Under the pieces are notes generated by a model. That model did no database searches. It saw only the letters and a program-made list of their open reading frames with translations, and was not told the DNA's origin. The position numbers and the translations under genes were made by a program. Below, in pieces: positions 12,974 through 24,304 of a stretch of 64,000 nucleotides of DNA. Location: positions 27,838,001-27,902,000 of the forward strand of contig NC_077222.1 of assembly GCF_024763615.1 (NCBI RefSeq), read 5' to 3'. Every line of letters begins with the position of its first letter. The first letter of the stretch is position 1. Origin of the DNA: Phlebotomus papatasi. Lineage: Eukaryota; Arthropoda; Insecta; Diptera; Psychodidae.

Positions 12974-13902
12974 TATACGTCTTTTTGCTGCGGGAAATTT
13001 CATATCACAGTCTAACAAATTTCAGTCAAGTTACATGAGCAAATATTGACTGTAACTCTTATCACATACAATTGAAATTGCTGTCTTGACGTTACTTTTT
13101 CTTCTATTTGTCGCACAGATCGTGCTACACCAATTCCCCTTTTGCCCTCCCTCTTCAACATTCTCGCAGTCTTTTCTTAATTTACAACAATTTGCCATCA
13201 TTATTTAATTGCATTTGTATGTTTTTTGGCCAAATAAACCTGCCTGATGTCTCACTATATGTCTACTGTATTACCCCCTCAAGCATCTCACACCTCTTTA
13301 ATGTTCTAACATGAGAAAAGATACATTTCATGTATTTGTCAACTTATCGAGCAAATCTCACAATATATGGCACAAATGTACCATTTTTATTCAGTTTTAT
13401 TAATAAATTCAGCCCCCAATTATTTCCAAATCAGTCAAGAAATGAGATTCATATTAAAGCTAAATTATTAACATTTTTCTTTATCAATTCGGCAGATTTT
13501 TAACCAAGAATTCGCCATTTAAATGCACATATTTTTTTCCGAGACAATATCATCTGACATAAAAGAGTATAATATGAGACTATTTTGCTTTAATTTAGTT
13601 TCTGTTAATAAAAACTCATTGTCTGAATACGCAAATGTTGATAGATATCTTATTTCAAAATACAGACGGAATATTTCCTTGAGATGAAATGAGATTTTTT
13701 GTTTTGTCGCAAAACAGTTTTAGGTTACAGACAAAATTGAAAAGAACAATTTTAATCTTATTATAACTTCACAATAGGGGAAACAAGCGCTAAACAAGAC
13801 ACCAAATAAAAATGTTTTTTGCATGAATTTTTCTTCTGATTTTGGATATGAAGGCAACTTTTAGTCCATTAAGGTTATTGTTCTAAATAAATTGACTAAG
13901 CA

Positions 13903-14125
13903 GGGGAAAGTTCCGATGCTTTGCACGGTCCCAAACTTCATAATGATCAAATTTTTTCTATGTTCTTCAATAAATGTGACTCATTGCACGCATATTTTAA
14001 AAATTAAGAGACAGTGTCATGTTTTTAAAATAATATTGCGGAGCCACATTTATTAGAAATCATAAGAAAAATTTTCTCATTAAGAAACAAGCTTTGTATC
14101 GTACGAAGCATGGGCACTTTGTCCT
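13903..14125. mobile_element. TA-GGGG MITE of the CTTTGCACGGTCC family, copy 1
   Basis: GGGGAAAGTTCCGATGCTTT at the left and a related inverted GGGCACTTTGTCC at the right. The body matches 51704-51917 (TTCATAATG, AATAAATGTGA and ACATTTATT motifs in the same order). Confidence 0.65.
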
Positions 14126-14369
14126 ACATTAAAATGACAATGTTAAGGAAATGTAGACTTGGACATAGTTTTCATGCAATGAGTCTTCAAATGATGCGAA
14201 TTTTCTCTTGGTTTGCAAAGACCTAGTTCATCATTTTAAGTGGTGGAACTCTACTCTTTCAACTTTTCACCATTCTGGTTTCCAAATGGTAAGAAATACC
14301 GACTTCCGGTCTTCGGTGACCTCACCTAGCACGTTAAAATTCTCTAACGAACTAACCTTACCCAAATTA

Positions 14370-14798
14370 GGGTAAGTGTGCCAAATTTCGGCATAGTTGC
14401 ATGCAAGCGCCAAAGTCTCAAGTTTGAAATATAATATCTTTAATAGAAATTGATTTTTTTTTATTCCTTCTACTTAAGGAGTGTTGCTTAGAACCTTGTA
14501 GACAGTTTATCGCCTTTATTTACTATGAAAATCATTTTTAATACATTTAAAAATGAATAAAAATGTAGACATCGCTTTGGTTCCCTATTTCGGCCACCTT
14601 CAGTCTCATAGTTCCTTGCCCTTTAGGAATTCTCCCAATGCCTTTTTCACGTCATCTCGTTTGTCGAAGCTACATTTTTTGTTATTCTTTTGCATTGTGT
14701 AATCTCTGGAGTATGTAAAAACTAAAAATTCATGGAAATTCGAGGAACAAAAAAGGTGGTCGAAATTGAAAGCTGTCCGGAATTTGGCACACTTACCC
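14370..14798 (-). mobile_element. pogo-like MITE (429 bp), TA-GGGTAAGTGTGCC family
   Basis: Ends GGGTAAGTGTGCCAAATTTC and GGAATTTGGCACACTTACCC with TA on both sides, the same family as 11981-12973. On the minus strand at about 14605-14690 it keeps KRDDVKKALGEFLKGKEL, a decayed copy of the same helix-turn-helix, interrupted by a stop. Confidence 0.8.
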
Positions 14799-17700
14799 TA
14801 CCACCCACCCCTTGCAAACCCTCTAAAAACATTTTTTTTACTTATCTCAAAATTGGCACTGGCGATTTTGTTATTTTTTGATGTTTTGGAGATAGTCCAG
14901 CTGAACATTTCATCCTTGGACGTCTTTCAACGGAAAAATCGCCATCTTTAGTTATTCACTGTCAAAGTTCAACCACTCTGGAGGGCCTAATTTTCAATGG
15001 ATTTAGTCAAATTCGGATTTATTTGAAAGGTTATGAAATTCAAGCCCGACTGCATCAGTCACAATCGGCAATGAATCGGGAAAGTACGATATTTTAAAAA
15101 CTATTTTCGCGTTTTTTCCGTATTCTGTCCCATATAAAGTTCATAAAGATCCAAAAACAGCGCTTCGAAAATAATTTGAAAAGCAAATTTTTCGTTTAGA
15201 TAATAAAAAATGTTTTGGATAAAGTTATAAAGGAATAAATTTCCTGTCAATATATTTCAATTCGATATTTTATTCATTCACGAGAACTCGTAAAAAAGCG
15301 AAAGATAATGGCAAAAAATACCCCAGCAGTTTTGAGAATTTCCACAAAATCATCTTTTAGAAAATTGCTCGGAAATCACATTTCCTTTTGAGTTAGAGCA
15401 AAATAACGTTGTTGGTAAATTTGTAGAGCGGTAAATTGTCTATAAGAATATGCTTAATAAAAGTCCTTTAGATTCTCTGATAGCTCGTGAAAAAATAAAA
15501 TATCTATTTTGATAAATATTGCCTCAGTCTCCCATAATTTTGAGGTAAGCATCTAAGTCACGAGTTCGGGCACATCGCAAAGCCTGGAACGCTTTGCCAC
15601 CCCTTAAAATATTAATTATATAGATTGTATAGATATTAATTAGAAGGTTTTCAAATTAAAAGATTTTAAAGCTCTTGACAGGATATTTTTTATATGATTG
15701 TGGCAAAAGTTTAAACCCATTGGAAGGCTATATTTTTTGACTTAAATTTAGATGTTCTATTATATTACTTTGGGCGAAATTTATCACACGTAAAATCGTT
15801 TACACGTGAACCGGTAGAAAGAAAATAAAGAGATACAAAAAAAACCTTTGCGAAACGTTAAAACTGGTGAGAACGATATTATTTAAATGAAAAATAGTAA
15901 ACAAACGAACAATTAGATTATCTGAAGGAAATCATCGACAGAAAGTGGCCAGAATTGGCCAATAGAAAATGAATTGTGCTTTTGGCAGGGTAAATGTCCT
16001 AATTCAAAACCATTTCCAGAAGCTTCAACTTTGACAACTGATTTAACACATTAAGTTCAAATTTTTTCTGAAAAAAATTACATAAATTTGCTCCTTTGAA
16101 AAACTTCTTAAATACAAAAAAAACTTCTTTGAACTTTGAAAACTTCTTAAATACAAGACAAATACACAAGTGCAAAATGCTGCAATTGGAAACAAATTAA
16201 TCCAAATGGAGACAAGGAAAAGTTTCTAATTGGAGACAAACATTGTAAGTGAAACCGCGACGAAAGGCTTTCAAAACCTTGTTGAGTTGCTCTTCAGAGC
16301 AGGATTTGTTCTTATTCCTGGTCTTTTCTCCTTTCTCATTTAACGAAATTTAATGACTTATATCATCTGAAAATTTATTAAATTGTCTTTCTAAGTGCAT
16401 TAGAATCTCAAAATCGCAAAAAAAGTGAGTTGACTCCTTGTAATTTCCAAGGAGCGAAATGTTAAACAAAACGAATAAATAACAGTAACCTCATTGTGTT
16501 TTTCATTGGAAAACATGGTCGATTGATGAAAAATTCGATGGTAAAAATGTACACTTTTAATTTTTTCTGAGAAATTAACAAATTAAAATTTGTGAATATG
16601 AATGGATTTTCGCTTTATTTGGAGTAAAATTATCGTAAAAACAATGACGTTTCCATTTGGAGTATCGAAAAATTTCCAATTGGAGCAGGTTTTGAATTAG
16701 CTTAATTTACCCTACTACAATTTTTCTGGACTCGCCAGGCGCATTGGGAGTTTCAAAGTTTGACTGGGATATTTTAATGCACCTGCTTTATTTTCCGAAG
16801 ATTATAACAAAAACATTTTCTTAATTTCTAAGTTTATGGCATTTCAGTGCCTTCTTACAAGGAATTAACTTTTACAAAATTTAGTCTTGTTAACTGGGAT
16901 ATTTTGCAAACTCATTTTCAATAGAAACCCAGTATATTTCATCAAAAAGCGGTCAGATTCATTAAAGGATTATGGGAAAAATATGAAGTGTTCGAAGCCA
17001 AAATGTGTACGAAACCTGAAATCCTTCCACTGTAATGTAAAATTCTGATAAAATACTTTAGTTTTTGCAATTCTCAAATGCCTGAATATTGCAAAATTAC
17101 AAATTTATTAGGGGTGGTATTAAATGGTGCATGACATTATAAATAGTTTTTCAATACTCCAAAATCCCTAAACGATTAATGCTTATACTTATGTGGTACT
17201 AGAACTAAGTAGTTTATTTTAGCCAAGGTACACTAACCTATTTCAATAAATGTAAAAAGAAAACAAAATAGTGCAAGACTATTTTGCTATTCATGTCATG
17301 TATTCGTCTCCTTAAATTCACATTGACTGCAAATGGTATTCACAAACGATATTACAAGAGACTTTGATAAGTAACGTTCAAAGTTGACCACGAATTGCAT
17401 TTGAAACATGCAATATCTATATTGAAGCAATAATATAAAGGAATTTTCCGGAAGCATAACTCTCACTCAGAGATCAATTTATTCACTCAATAAACTGAGT
17501 GAATTGACTAGTAATCAAATTCAAAGGAAAATACCGTCCTAGATTCAACATAAATTACCTTCAGATTTTTTTTTGCTTGCAATTATTTATAAGGAACTGA
17601 TATAGAATTCAATCAAATCACCCCAAAAATACCGTGGTAGTGTACATATTACAATAAATTGTAGGGAAGACCTTTAATTGAAATGAAATTAAGCTCATAT

Positions 17701-17867
17701 GTATATTGGTAATAAAACAATTTTGCAGACGATTTAATAGAGATTGATTGACTCGTGTCAAACCAAAGAGTTTTCCTTTCATTAGCCGCACACCAAACCA
17801 ACGCCCATCAAAGACTAATGATAGTTTGAAGGGACAATACGGTAGATATTGAGGGATATACACTTAC
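14799..17867. other. tws intron 2 proximal part
   Basis: Apart from the 15988-16712 element nothing is recognised. The donor-proximal 17560-17867 shows no second exon. Confidence 0.6.
15988..16712 (-). mobile_element. TA-GGG element of the CTCCAAATGGAAA family (725 bp)
   Basis: Ends GGGTAAATGTCCTAATTCAA and the complement of GGGTAAATTAAGCTAATTCA; only the right end has a clear TA. The body carries repeated TCCAATTGGAGAC/TCCATTTGGAG motifs. About 300 bp (16440-16712) match 37870-38170 in inverted orientation. Confidence 0.65.
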
Positions 17868-18019
17868 TTGGAATATAACCACACGACCACCTTTGTCGCC
17901 GGTTGCAAGCAGTTCGCCATCGTGGTTGAATTCAACACAGGATATGATATCAGCATCCGTTACGTCATCGTCCAGAGCCCCTTTAATTTGTGAAAAGCAC
18001 CACGACGTCTCGCCATTGC
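17868..18019 (-). CDS. tws: twins / PP2A regulatory subunit B (B55), shared second exon
   Basis: This exon encodes 50 complete codons plus two leading bases. The product contains SWCFSQIKGALDDD, ADIISCVEFNHDGELLATG and DKGGRVVIFQ, the start of the seven-bladed WD40 propeller of the PP2A B/B55 regulatory subunit, which directs the PP2A A/C core to its substrates in cell cycle and signalling. The acceptor is ...CCTGCAG (18020-18022) after a T-rich tract, and the donor is CAA|GTAAGT (GT at 17866-17867). The leading two bases need a phase-1 donor, and both first exons at 48.3 and 48.8 kb supply one, giving G-N-G-E-T-S-W-C. The exon ends on a codon boundary after Gln. The next B55 exon, which would begin around an R-D-P motif, is not visible to the left, so the remaining about 85% of the protein lies beyond base 1. 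The reading is near-identical to what I recall of Drosophila Twins. Confidence 0.97.
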
Positions 18020-18242
18020 CTGCAGGTTTTTTTTGGAGAAACAACAAAAACAAGACAATCATTAGGCATGATATCATCGCAAGTTGTGAAGTTTTTTTTT
18101 GTTCTTTTAATATATTTTAGAGGAATTTGCAAACGAAAGCAAAAGATTCTTGCATTCAACGTTCAATTCTTCCCCTCTTAAAAACAATTTCTCGAGCAAT
18201 TATGTCTCTATTAAAACATGTTTTTTTTGTGCTAGAGTTGTA

Positions 18243-18405
18243 GGGGAAATTGGGGCAGGAGTACACACGGAGAAGTTGTAAACACTGCGATTTATTTTTA
18301 ATTAAATAGATATAGATACTATAGGGATCCTTTGTTTGCTGAAAGGATGGTTGACATCGTCAGTGTTTACAACTACCCCATGTTTACCACTGCCCCAGTT
18401 TCCCC
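18243..18405. mobile_element. TA-GGGG MITE of the ACTGGGGCAG family, copy 1 (163 bp)
   Basis: GGGGAAATTGGGGCAGGAGT at the left and CACTGCCCCAGTTTCCCC at the right, TA flanks, with GTTGTAAACACTG repeated inverted inside. Confidence 0.75.
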
Positions 18406-18589
18406 TATTGGTATTTTTTGTTGAGCCAGATCATGTATAAAAATGCTTATCAGTTTGATTACTGTTTTCTCTAGTGCCCGTAATCCAAACGAAACTATTT
18501 GTCTCGGCTTTTTAGCACTTGAGTGATAACGGCTTCGATTTTACTGAATCGATTTGAATCTTTACAAATTGAAGAGAACTTAAGCAGAG

Positions 18590-19350
18590 GCGCTGTACAC
18601 GGTAAAAAAAATTCGGCAGATATTTGTTCAAAAAATTTTCTCGTCCACAGACACCTTAATTTTTGGCATAATCTTGTTCATTTTACGAGACTCAAAAAGA
18701 CACCCAATATTAGTAACGAATTTGTTCCAAAATGTAGCTCGCTCGTAGACGGACACCGAAAATTTTTGGAACAAATTTGTACCTTCTAGGAGGAACAAAA
18801 AGATACCCAATATTTGTAACAAATTTGTTCCAATAGCTCGTCTAGTATAAAATCGTATCCCTACTGTCTCACACTCAGTCACCTGTCACCGAAGCGAGGA
18901 GGACGCCAAATCTGTAGCAATTTTCGTGTTACGATTTCACTTTTTTAATTCGAGATTCCCTTCCCCTCCTGCTGCCAGCGCTCGCATATGATTTCGTCAT
19001 GCACGCGTTTGTATAAAACACTCTTAAGTTGATTCTTATTTGATGTTCCTTATGAATTTTCGCCACCGAAATCCATCTCGACTGAAGTATAGGCCTTAAC
19101 TGTAAGACGAAATTACTTACACGGATTTGTTCCCGACAATGGGGACAAAAAGATTCCCCATATGAGTAACAATTTCGTTCCAAAAATTACCTCGTCCACG
19201 GACACCGAAAATTTTTGGAACAAATATGTTACAGATGTGTGAAATTTATAGACATTCCACTGTATCAAAACGGTTCCAAAAGAAAACTCTGACAAAATTG
19301 TAACTGCATTTCATAACAAAACTATAAAGAAAAGTTTTTGGAACAAAAAA
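18590..19350. repeat. Imperfect tandem repeats of a CGTCCACGGACACCGAAAATT unit
   Basis: The motif GACACCGAAAATTTTTGGAA occurs at about 18753 and 19201, with related units at about 18640 and 19130. Each is followed or preceded by GGAACAAATTTGT and AAAAAGAT(A/T)CCC. The unit length varies from about 100 to 400 bp and no gene is visible. Confidence 0.5.
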
Positions 19351-19670
19351 TATCTTTCCTATTGACCTTTTATCCTGGCCTGAACACTGCGACTGTTCAG
19401 TTTATTGTACCCATCCTCTTTATTTAATGGGGCTCTATTTTGGCATCTTTAATAAAGGACAATAAACCTCCAGGTTAGGACGGTTTTGGGTACTATTGAA
19501 CAATAAATTTTGAATTTTAAGATTTCCTCACTGTTTTATATGGACGAGTAAATGAAAAGAAGAAAAAGAAAAGTACTTTTCCACGGTGTTTTTCTGTATC
19601 CCTTTGCAACAATTAGACTACCTCACAATTCAGAATTAGCCTATTGCAGCCTAGATATTAGAAGCTTTAA

Positions 19671-20190
19671 CCCTTTAACGACGAGACACTTTTTACAGAC
19701 AGAAAATCAAGAATGAAAATTAAACTGAGAAACATAATGAATGATAAGTCTTAAATCTAACCTTGGAAAGTCCACAGAGTCTGATTCGGTGTATTTTGTG
19801 TTCCTATGGACGATAGGGACAAAAATAGCCCAAAAATTTGAGTAATTTTTCTGACAATACCAATGAATAATATTTTTCGCTTTAACGAAAAATATTACGT
19901 ATGAGTATTGTAGCTTTTATTGCCAAAAGGGTTTTGCTTAAAAAAATGGAAGTATAAAAAATAAATAAAATCAATTATGAATTTGGAAATTTAAAAATTC
20001 GCCATTTTTGAGCTTAAATATTTACTACATAGCAAATAGCTAGAGACTTGCAAAAAATATTCTAGATTTCTTCAACCTTCTACTTTACAATCATGTACAG
20101 ACATAAGAAAAAAAAATAATTTTAGGTAGTCAGGAAAAATTATTTTTTTATGGGACACCGGTGACCGGTGTTCCAATCGCCCTTAAAGGG
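19671..20190. mobile_element. piggyBac-like MITE with TTAA target duplication (520 bp)
   Basis: Left boundary TTAA|CCCTTTAACGACGAG (TTAA at 19667-19670) and right boundary CCCTTAAAGGG|TTAA (TTAA at 20191-20194). Termini match the deleted element at 41767-43025. The interior is noncoding. Confidence 0.75.
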
Positions 20191-20238
20191 TTAAGTTTTC
20201 CATCGTCTCTTCGAGGTTTACACCCTTAGTGCCCACTA

Positions 20239-20388
20239 GGGGAAAGCTTCGAACGACTCATGGCTCTTATCACTATATCTAAGGCGTTGGACTAGCTGTT
20301 AAAATATGATATTATAATACGTTAAAATCAAATTGAAAAAAATTGGTTGTTTGAAACTTGAGTCGTCCGAAGGTAACGCGCTTTCTCC
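20239..20388. mobile_element. TA-GGGG MITE with TTCGAACGACTCATGG arms (150 bp)
   Basis: GGGGAAAGCTTCGAACGACT at the left and an inverted counterpart (AGTCGTCCGAAGG ... GCTTTCTCC) at the right with TA on each side. Confidence 0.6.
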
Positions 20389-20443
20389 TAGGATGAGCAA
20401 AAGTTTTGCGTAAGCCGCGTTTTAGGCCTCACGTACTATCATA

Positions 20444-20650
20444 AGACCGTCTTCAGACTAGAGGTTAAGCCTAGTTTTCGAAGGTCTCAAAATCCTTAAT
20501 AGCAACCAATGTAATTTGTTCTTCTGATTCAAATAGCTTACTTTCCCTTAAAAGCCCATTTCTAAGTCAAAATTTTCCTAAAATTTCCGACTAATAAGAA
20601 ATTAGAGAAGTTAAGCCTTATGGCTAAGCCTTAGGTCTGAAGCCCGTATA
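20444..20650. mobile_element. GGCTTCAGACCTAAGGC-family MITE, copy near 20.5 kb
   Basis: GTCTTCAGACTAGAGGTTAA at the left and GCCTTAGGTCTGAAGCCCGT at the right. Confidence 0.65.
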
Positions 20651-20711
20651 AGGATCCAGATATTTTTCAACTTCGCTTTGGTTTTTAAGAGCAAATTCGA
20701 AACTTTAAGTC

Positions 20712-20830
20712 CCCTACACACTGGGAGTAGTTTTCGTAAAGAAGTGCTTTCTGAAGGAAATCGCCTTTATTTAGGACCTTAAAATTCTGTCAAAACGAAA
20801 ATTTTTAACGAAAATTTCTCCCAATGTGTA
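20712..20830. mobile_element. ACACACTGGGAG MITE, copy near 20.8 kb
   Basis: CCTACACACTGGGAGTAGTT on the left, TTTCTCCCAATGTGTAGAGG on the right; same family as 55945-56083. Confidence 0.65.
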
Positions 20831-20995
20831 GAGGTCCGTAATAAGGAATAAAGTCGATTTAGTAGAAAAGTACTGAAGATTACTTAAGCGCTATAAAACG
20901 GAAACAACAATATTGCCTAGATTGCAGGCGTAAGTAGCCGAAAAGTAAGTTAATGTCAAAATAATAGGCACTTTTGTTAAAATAATGGTGCATCT

Positions 20996-21154
20996 TCAGG
21001 ACCGAAACATAAAATTATCATTGCATAGTGTTTTGAAAGATTGACCTTCAAAATCTTCACCATCATCATCATCATCATCATCATCTGCAACGTCTTCACT
21101 GTTATCTGCTTCTTGGTCATCTTGGTAAATCATAAGATCATCTTCTTCCAGCAT
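20996..21154 (-). CDS. Small acidic ORF with Asp run, unidentified (possible exon or gene fragment)
   Basis: The minus strand encodes 52 residues from an ATG at 21152-21154: MLEEDDLMIYQDDQEADNSE, then eight consecutive Asp from a (GAT)8 tract, then GEDFEGQSFKTLCNDNFMFR and a TGA at 20996-20998. Acidic residues are dense well outside the trinucleotide repeat, which argues for past or present coding rather than a chance read of a microsatellite. The frame upstream of the Met reaches a TAA eight codons earlier, and an AG acceptor-like site lies in that leader, so it could also be an internal exon. Acidic N-termini occur in piggyBac-type transposases and in histone chaperones; nothing here decides between them. 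It lies just left of the contig overlap and inside tws intron 1. Confidence 0.35.
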   Translation of the reverse strand: MLEEDDLMIYQDDQEADNSEDVADDDDDDDDGEDFEGQSFKTLCNDNFMFRS

Positions 21155-21857
21155 CTTTGTCCCTTTCTCTCTGTATTTTCCTTAAAGAGTCCAAAGACTT
21201 TCTCTTCAAAAAATCACTCTTTTAGCTACTTTTACTGATTTTCCTTAATATCTTTTGCTTGTTTGATTAACCAGCCCACTCAAAAAGTCCACTCAATTAC
21301 ACTCTTTCTCTCTATTAAACTTGGATGTATTCTTTTGAAGAAAAGAACATTTACAATATGATTTGTTGTTTATCTTTCTCCCCTTTCAACTTATGTGAAT
21401 ATCCAATTACGGTCAGTTTTTACGCAATGTACTCATATTGTCCAAGTCAGCAAATTTTTCATCTCTTTCCAATACACAAACCTTCTTTTAATATCACCTT
21501 ACTTCACACACATTTTCCAACACAATTTTTTTATCTCACTCTCTCTCTTTCTCTTTCTTTCACGTACGATTTTTCTTTCTTAAACCGTATTCCTCTACAC
21601 ACATACACTGGTAAATCCGATAAAATTATTATTGCATTTACTACATAAATTCCACTAAAAGTCTCCTCGTCATCTAATTAACCTGTCGAAGGTGAAAATC
21701 ATGTGAAAAACCTCCTCCAACAAGAGTTGCTGCTATAACGCAGTATATGATTTTACACAATACACAGTAAAAAAAATTGGTAATATATGAAATAAAATAA
21801 AAGTCTGACATAGAAAAGACTTCACAGCACAACTACAGCTTTGTTAATTCAACCAGA

Positions 21858-21865
21858 TGACGTCA
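21858..21865. promoter_or_regulatory. Consensus cAMP-response element TGACGTCA within a GA/CT-rich block
   Basis: A perfect palindromic CREB/ATF site inside tws intron 1. A second ACGTCAC-type site is at about 22043. The surrounding 21300-22290 is rich in CTCTCT runs (GAGA on the tws strand), as in insect promoters and enhancers. The copy at 30532-30539 is the same locus. Confidence 0.4.
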
Positions 21866-22869
21866 CAGACGTTTGCAACAAAAAAACACCACTAATTCAT
21901 TTTTTTTCATTATTTTGCACTCCTCCCCAACTCTACCCTCGTCATTCTTTCGAACTGAATAAATAATTAACTGGATGAAATATAAATTTTTCTTTTCGAA
22001 AATTCTCTCCTCCCGAGCAACAGCACGTTCTGCACTGATGAACGTCACGTAGAAACTAACACAACAAAAAATCAACATTCCATGTGACTCTCTTGCTACA
22101 CATTTTTCCTACTTGTCTCTCTCACACACTCTCTCGCACTCTCTCATTTTCTCATTCGCAAATATCACACTGATCAAAAATTCCCTCAACACATCAACAA
22201 AATTACAAATTCTCTCCCAAATACCACCAACAAGAACCCCACTCTATATCTCTCTCTTTCTCTCAAAGTTTCTCATGTAAGATTTTGTGATTCTCAGAAA
22301 GTCTTTTTTTTTCAGTGCTACGAAACCTTTTGAGATGTGCAAAATTAACTACAATTTTCAGTAGTGGGATCATCACAGTAACCCAAAGGCACCATTCATA
22401 ATGTTTTACATTTCAAAGTCAATTTCCCATACTGGATCAAACCACATCAATCAACTTAGAACTGTAACACTTTAATAATACTAATTGAATTATAAATTCA
22501 ATCGACTGGATAATCTATAAGTTAATTCGCAAAGTCTTTCAACTAAACAATATGTATAAGTGAGAAGTGTGAGATTTTAATTAGTTGAAGGACTCCCCTA
22601 TAGTTCTCTCAAGTTGTAAATAATGATGATGATGACATAGTTTTCTATTCGTAATAAAAATTAAATAAATTCGATCAATAGAAAATATAAGAACTTTGGA
22701 AAATTTTCGTGAATTTTTCCCTAAATTTACAAAACTTTGTAATAAAAAGTTTGAGAACAGTCCCCAGGCGCTACTCGTAGCAGAAAACAGTTCCCTCACG
22801 CGGAGAAAAACATTGCTAATCCAGTGCCAAGAAATTAACGAAATAGGATGGTGTGTTACATTTTGAAAA

Positions 22870-24133
22870 GATAGATAGATAGATAGATTTATTTGCTCTT
22901 AAACCATCTGCGGCTGCCGCCGACTTCACAACCGACCTCATCGGGCAAGACGGCAGAAAATCCCGAATCACTGGTCGTATAGGCCATATTTATTTTCACA
23001 AATCATCATTAGACAATATATGTGTGTTTTGAGAAGCTTTGCAGATGGAAAGAGGTGGGTCCCAGCATGGACTCCTAGGAGGAGTACGTATTTGCTGGAG
23101 ACTAAGCAGGGGATAGGAATGGATGATGGGGAAAGGGAATAATCAACACCAGGGATACAAAGAAAACCAAAACTGTCAAACGTATGAAGGCCGCGAAGAG
23201 GCCCCCAGAAGAAAACAAAAAGAAAATCAAACAAGAAAAAAAAAGTGAATAGACACGCGATAAAAAATGAAGAGACGTGGAGAAAAAGACAAAACAAAAT
23301 AAAACAAGATCAAGCAGAATGTCAGAAATTACACGAGTGCAAATCAAATAATACAAAAAATACTACAAATTCTAATGCGCATATGAAAAGTGAGACCCGA
23401 GCATCAGCAGAAGTAATCAAATCAAATACGGGACATCCACACACGCAACAAGAACCCGGGACACCAGCCACCGCCTCCCAGAGCCCAGACAACAACCCAA
23501 AGAAAACCCCCGCCGTGGCAAACCCCAAAGCCTCCCGCGCCCACCTGACCTTCACAATTTCGGGCAAAAGAGAAGCTGAAGGCCGAGAGAAAAACCCAGA
23601 CATAGGCAAAGCTAGTGAGGGAGCTTCAGTTTCAGGATAAACGAGTTAGCCCAGGCAGTACATAAGGTATCCCTGCAAGCCGCCAACCACTCATAAGAAG
23701 CAGAGACTGGATTATCCCAAGCACGCATCGCATTATGTAACTATCCCGCGGCGGAAATGAACCCCGGACGCTCAGCGCAATACTCCGCCCAAATCAAGCG
23801 CTTCAATCGATTCGAAAAGGTCTGGTAGCTTATATGTGGTTCTTTCAAGTTTAGAGGCAGTTCATTATATAGAGAAGGTGCCACATATAAAAAGGATCTT
23901 TTAAAAAGTTCCTTCCGCGGAAATGGAACTGCTGCGGGTGCTACACTTCGCAGTGGTCTACCTCTATTAGTATTATAAAAACCACCACGGACAAAAAACA
24001 CTCTAAGAGTCTTATATTTAAAACTGTACGAGAGAGGGAGTATACGGAGATCAATGAACGACTTAAATAAGGAATCGCGCTTACTTTTACGAAGTATGGC
24101 TCGTAAGATATCGTAAGTGCGGATGAATTTGAC
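22870..24133 (-). mobile_element. 5'-truncated non-LTR element with (TATC)n tail, left copy
   Basis: Read on the minus strand, the RT C-terminal fragment is followed by about 860 bp of comparatively GC-rich 3'UTR, then AATAAA and a short TATC microsatellite (22870-22888 as GATA on the plus strand). A poly(A) signal followed by a short tandem tail is the 3' end style of CR1/L2-like elements. The open frame of 131 codons on the plus strand at 23245-23640 is antisense to this UTR and is not regarded as a gene. Confidence 0.6.
23741..24133 (-). pseudogene. Non-LTR retrotransposon reverse transcriptase C-terminal fragment (CR1/Jockey-like), left copy
   Basis: The minus-strand frame reads KFIRTYDILRAILRKSKRDS, then LPLSYSFKYKTLRVFFVRGG, then RSFLYVAPSLYNELPLNLKE and TFSNRLKRLIW before a stop. 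The pattern of a basic segment, an aromatic A-x-x-L-Y/W-N-x-L-P block and a final F-x-x-x-L-K helix is the usual C-terminus of CR1/L2/Jockey-type reverse transcriptases. No catalytic domain is present to the right, so the element is 5'-truncated, as is common for non-LTR insertions. The 3' part continues left to a (TATC)n tail at about 22870. Confidence 0.7.
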
Positions 24134-24304
24134 ATCCTCATATTCGTAAGCTTTTCTTTACTTCTAGAACTTAAGGATGATCTTTACCGATCCGATCTAC
24201 CATGTCTGATCGATGAGAACCGTTTTTTTGAACACTAGAATTAAAGAAAAGCTTAAGAACAGGAGGGTGTCAAGGTCACCCTACTTCAGCGGTCTTGTGA
24301 CTAG

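Noticed and set aside
1..17867. Search for further twins WD40 exons
   Set aside because: No frame resembling the next B55 blocks was seen on the minus strand; they are presumably left of the window.
21325..21648. 107-codon plus-strand ORF in CT-rich DNA (and copy at 29999-30322)
   Set aside because: Low-complexity Ser/Phe/Leu content from CT tracts, no domain, no splice or poly(A) support.
23245..23640. 131-codon plus-strand ORF (and copy at 31919-32314)
   Set aside because: It is antisense to the 3'UTR of the truncated non-LTR element, its composition follows the GC-rich UTR, and no domain is recognisable.
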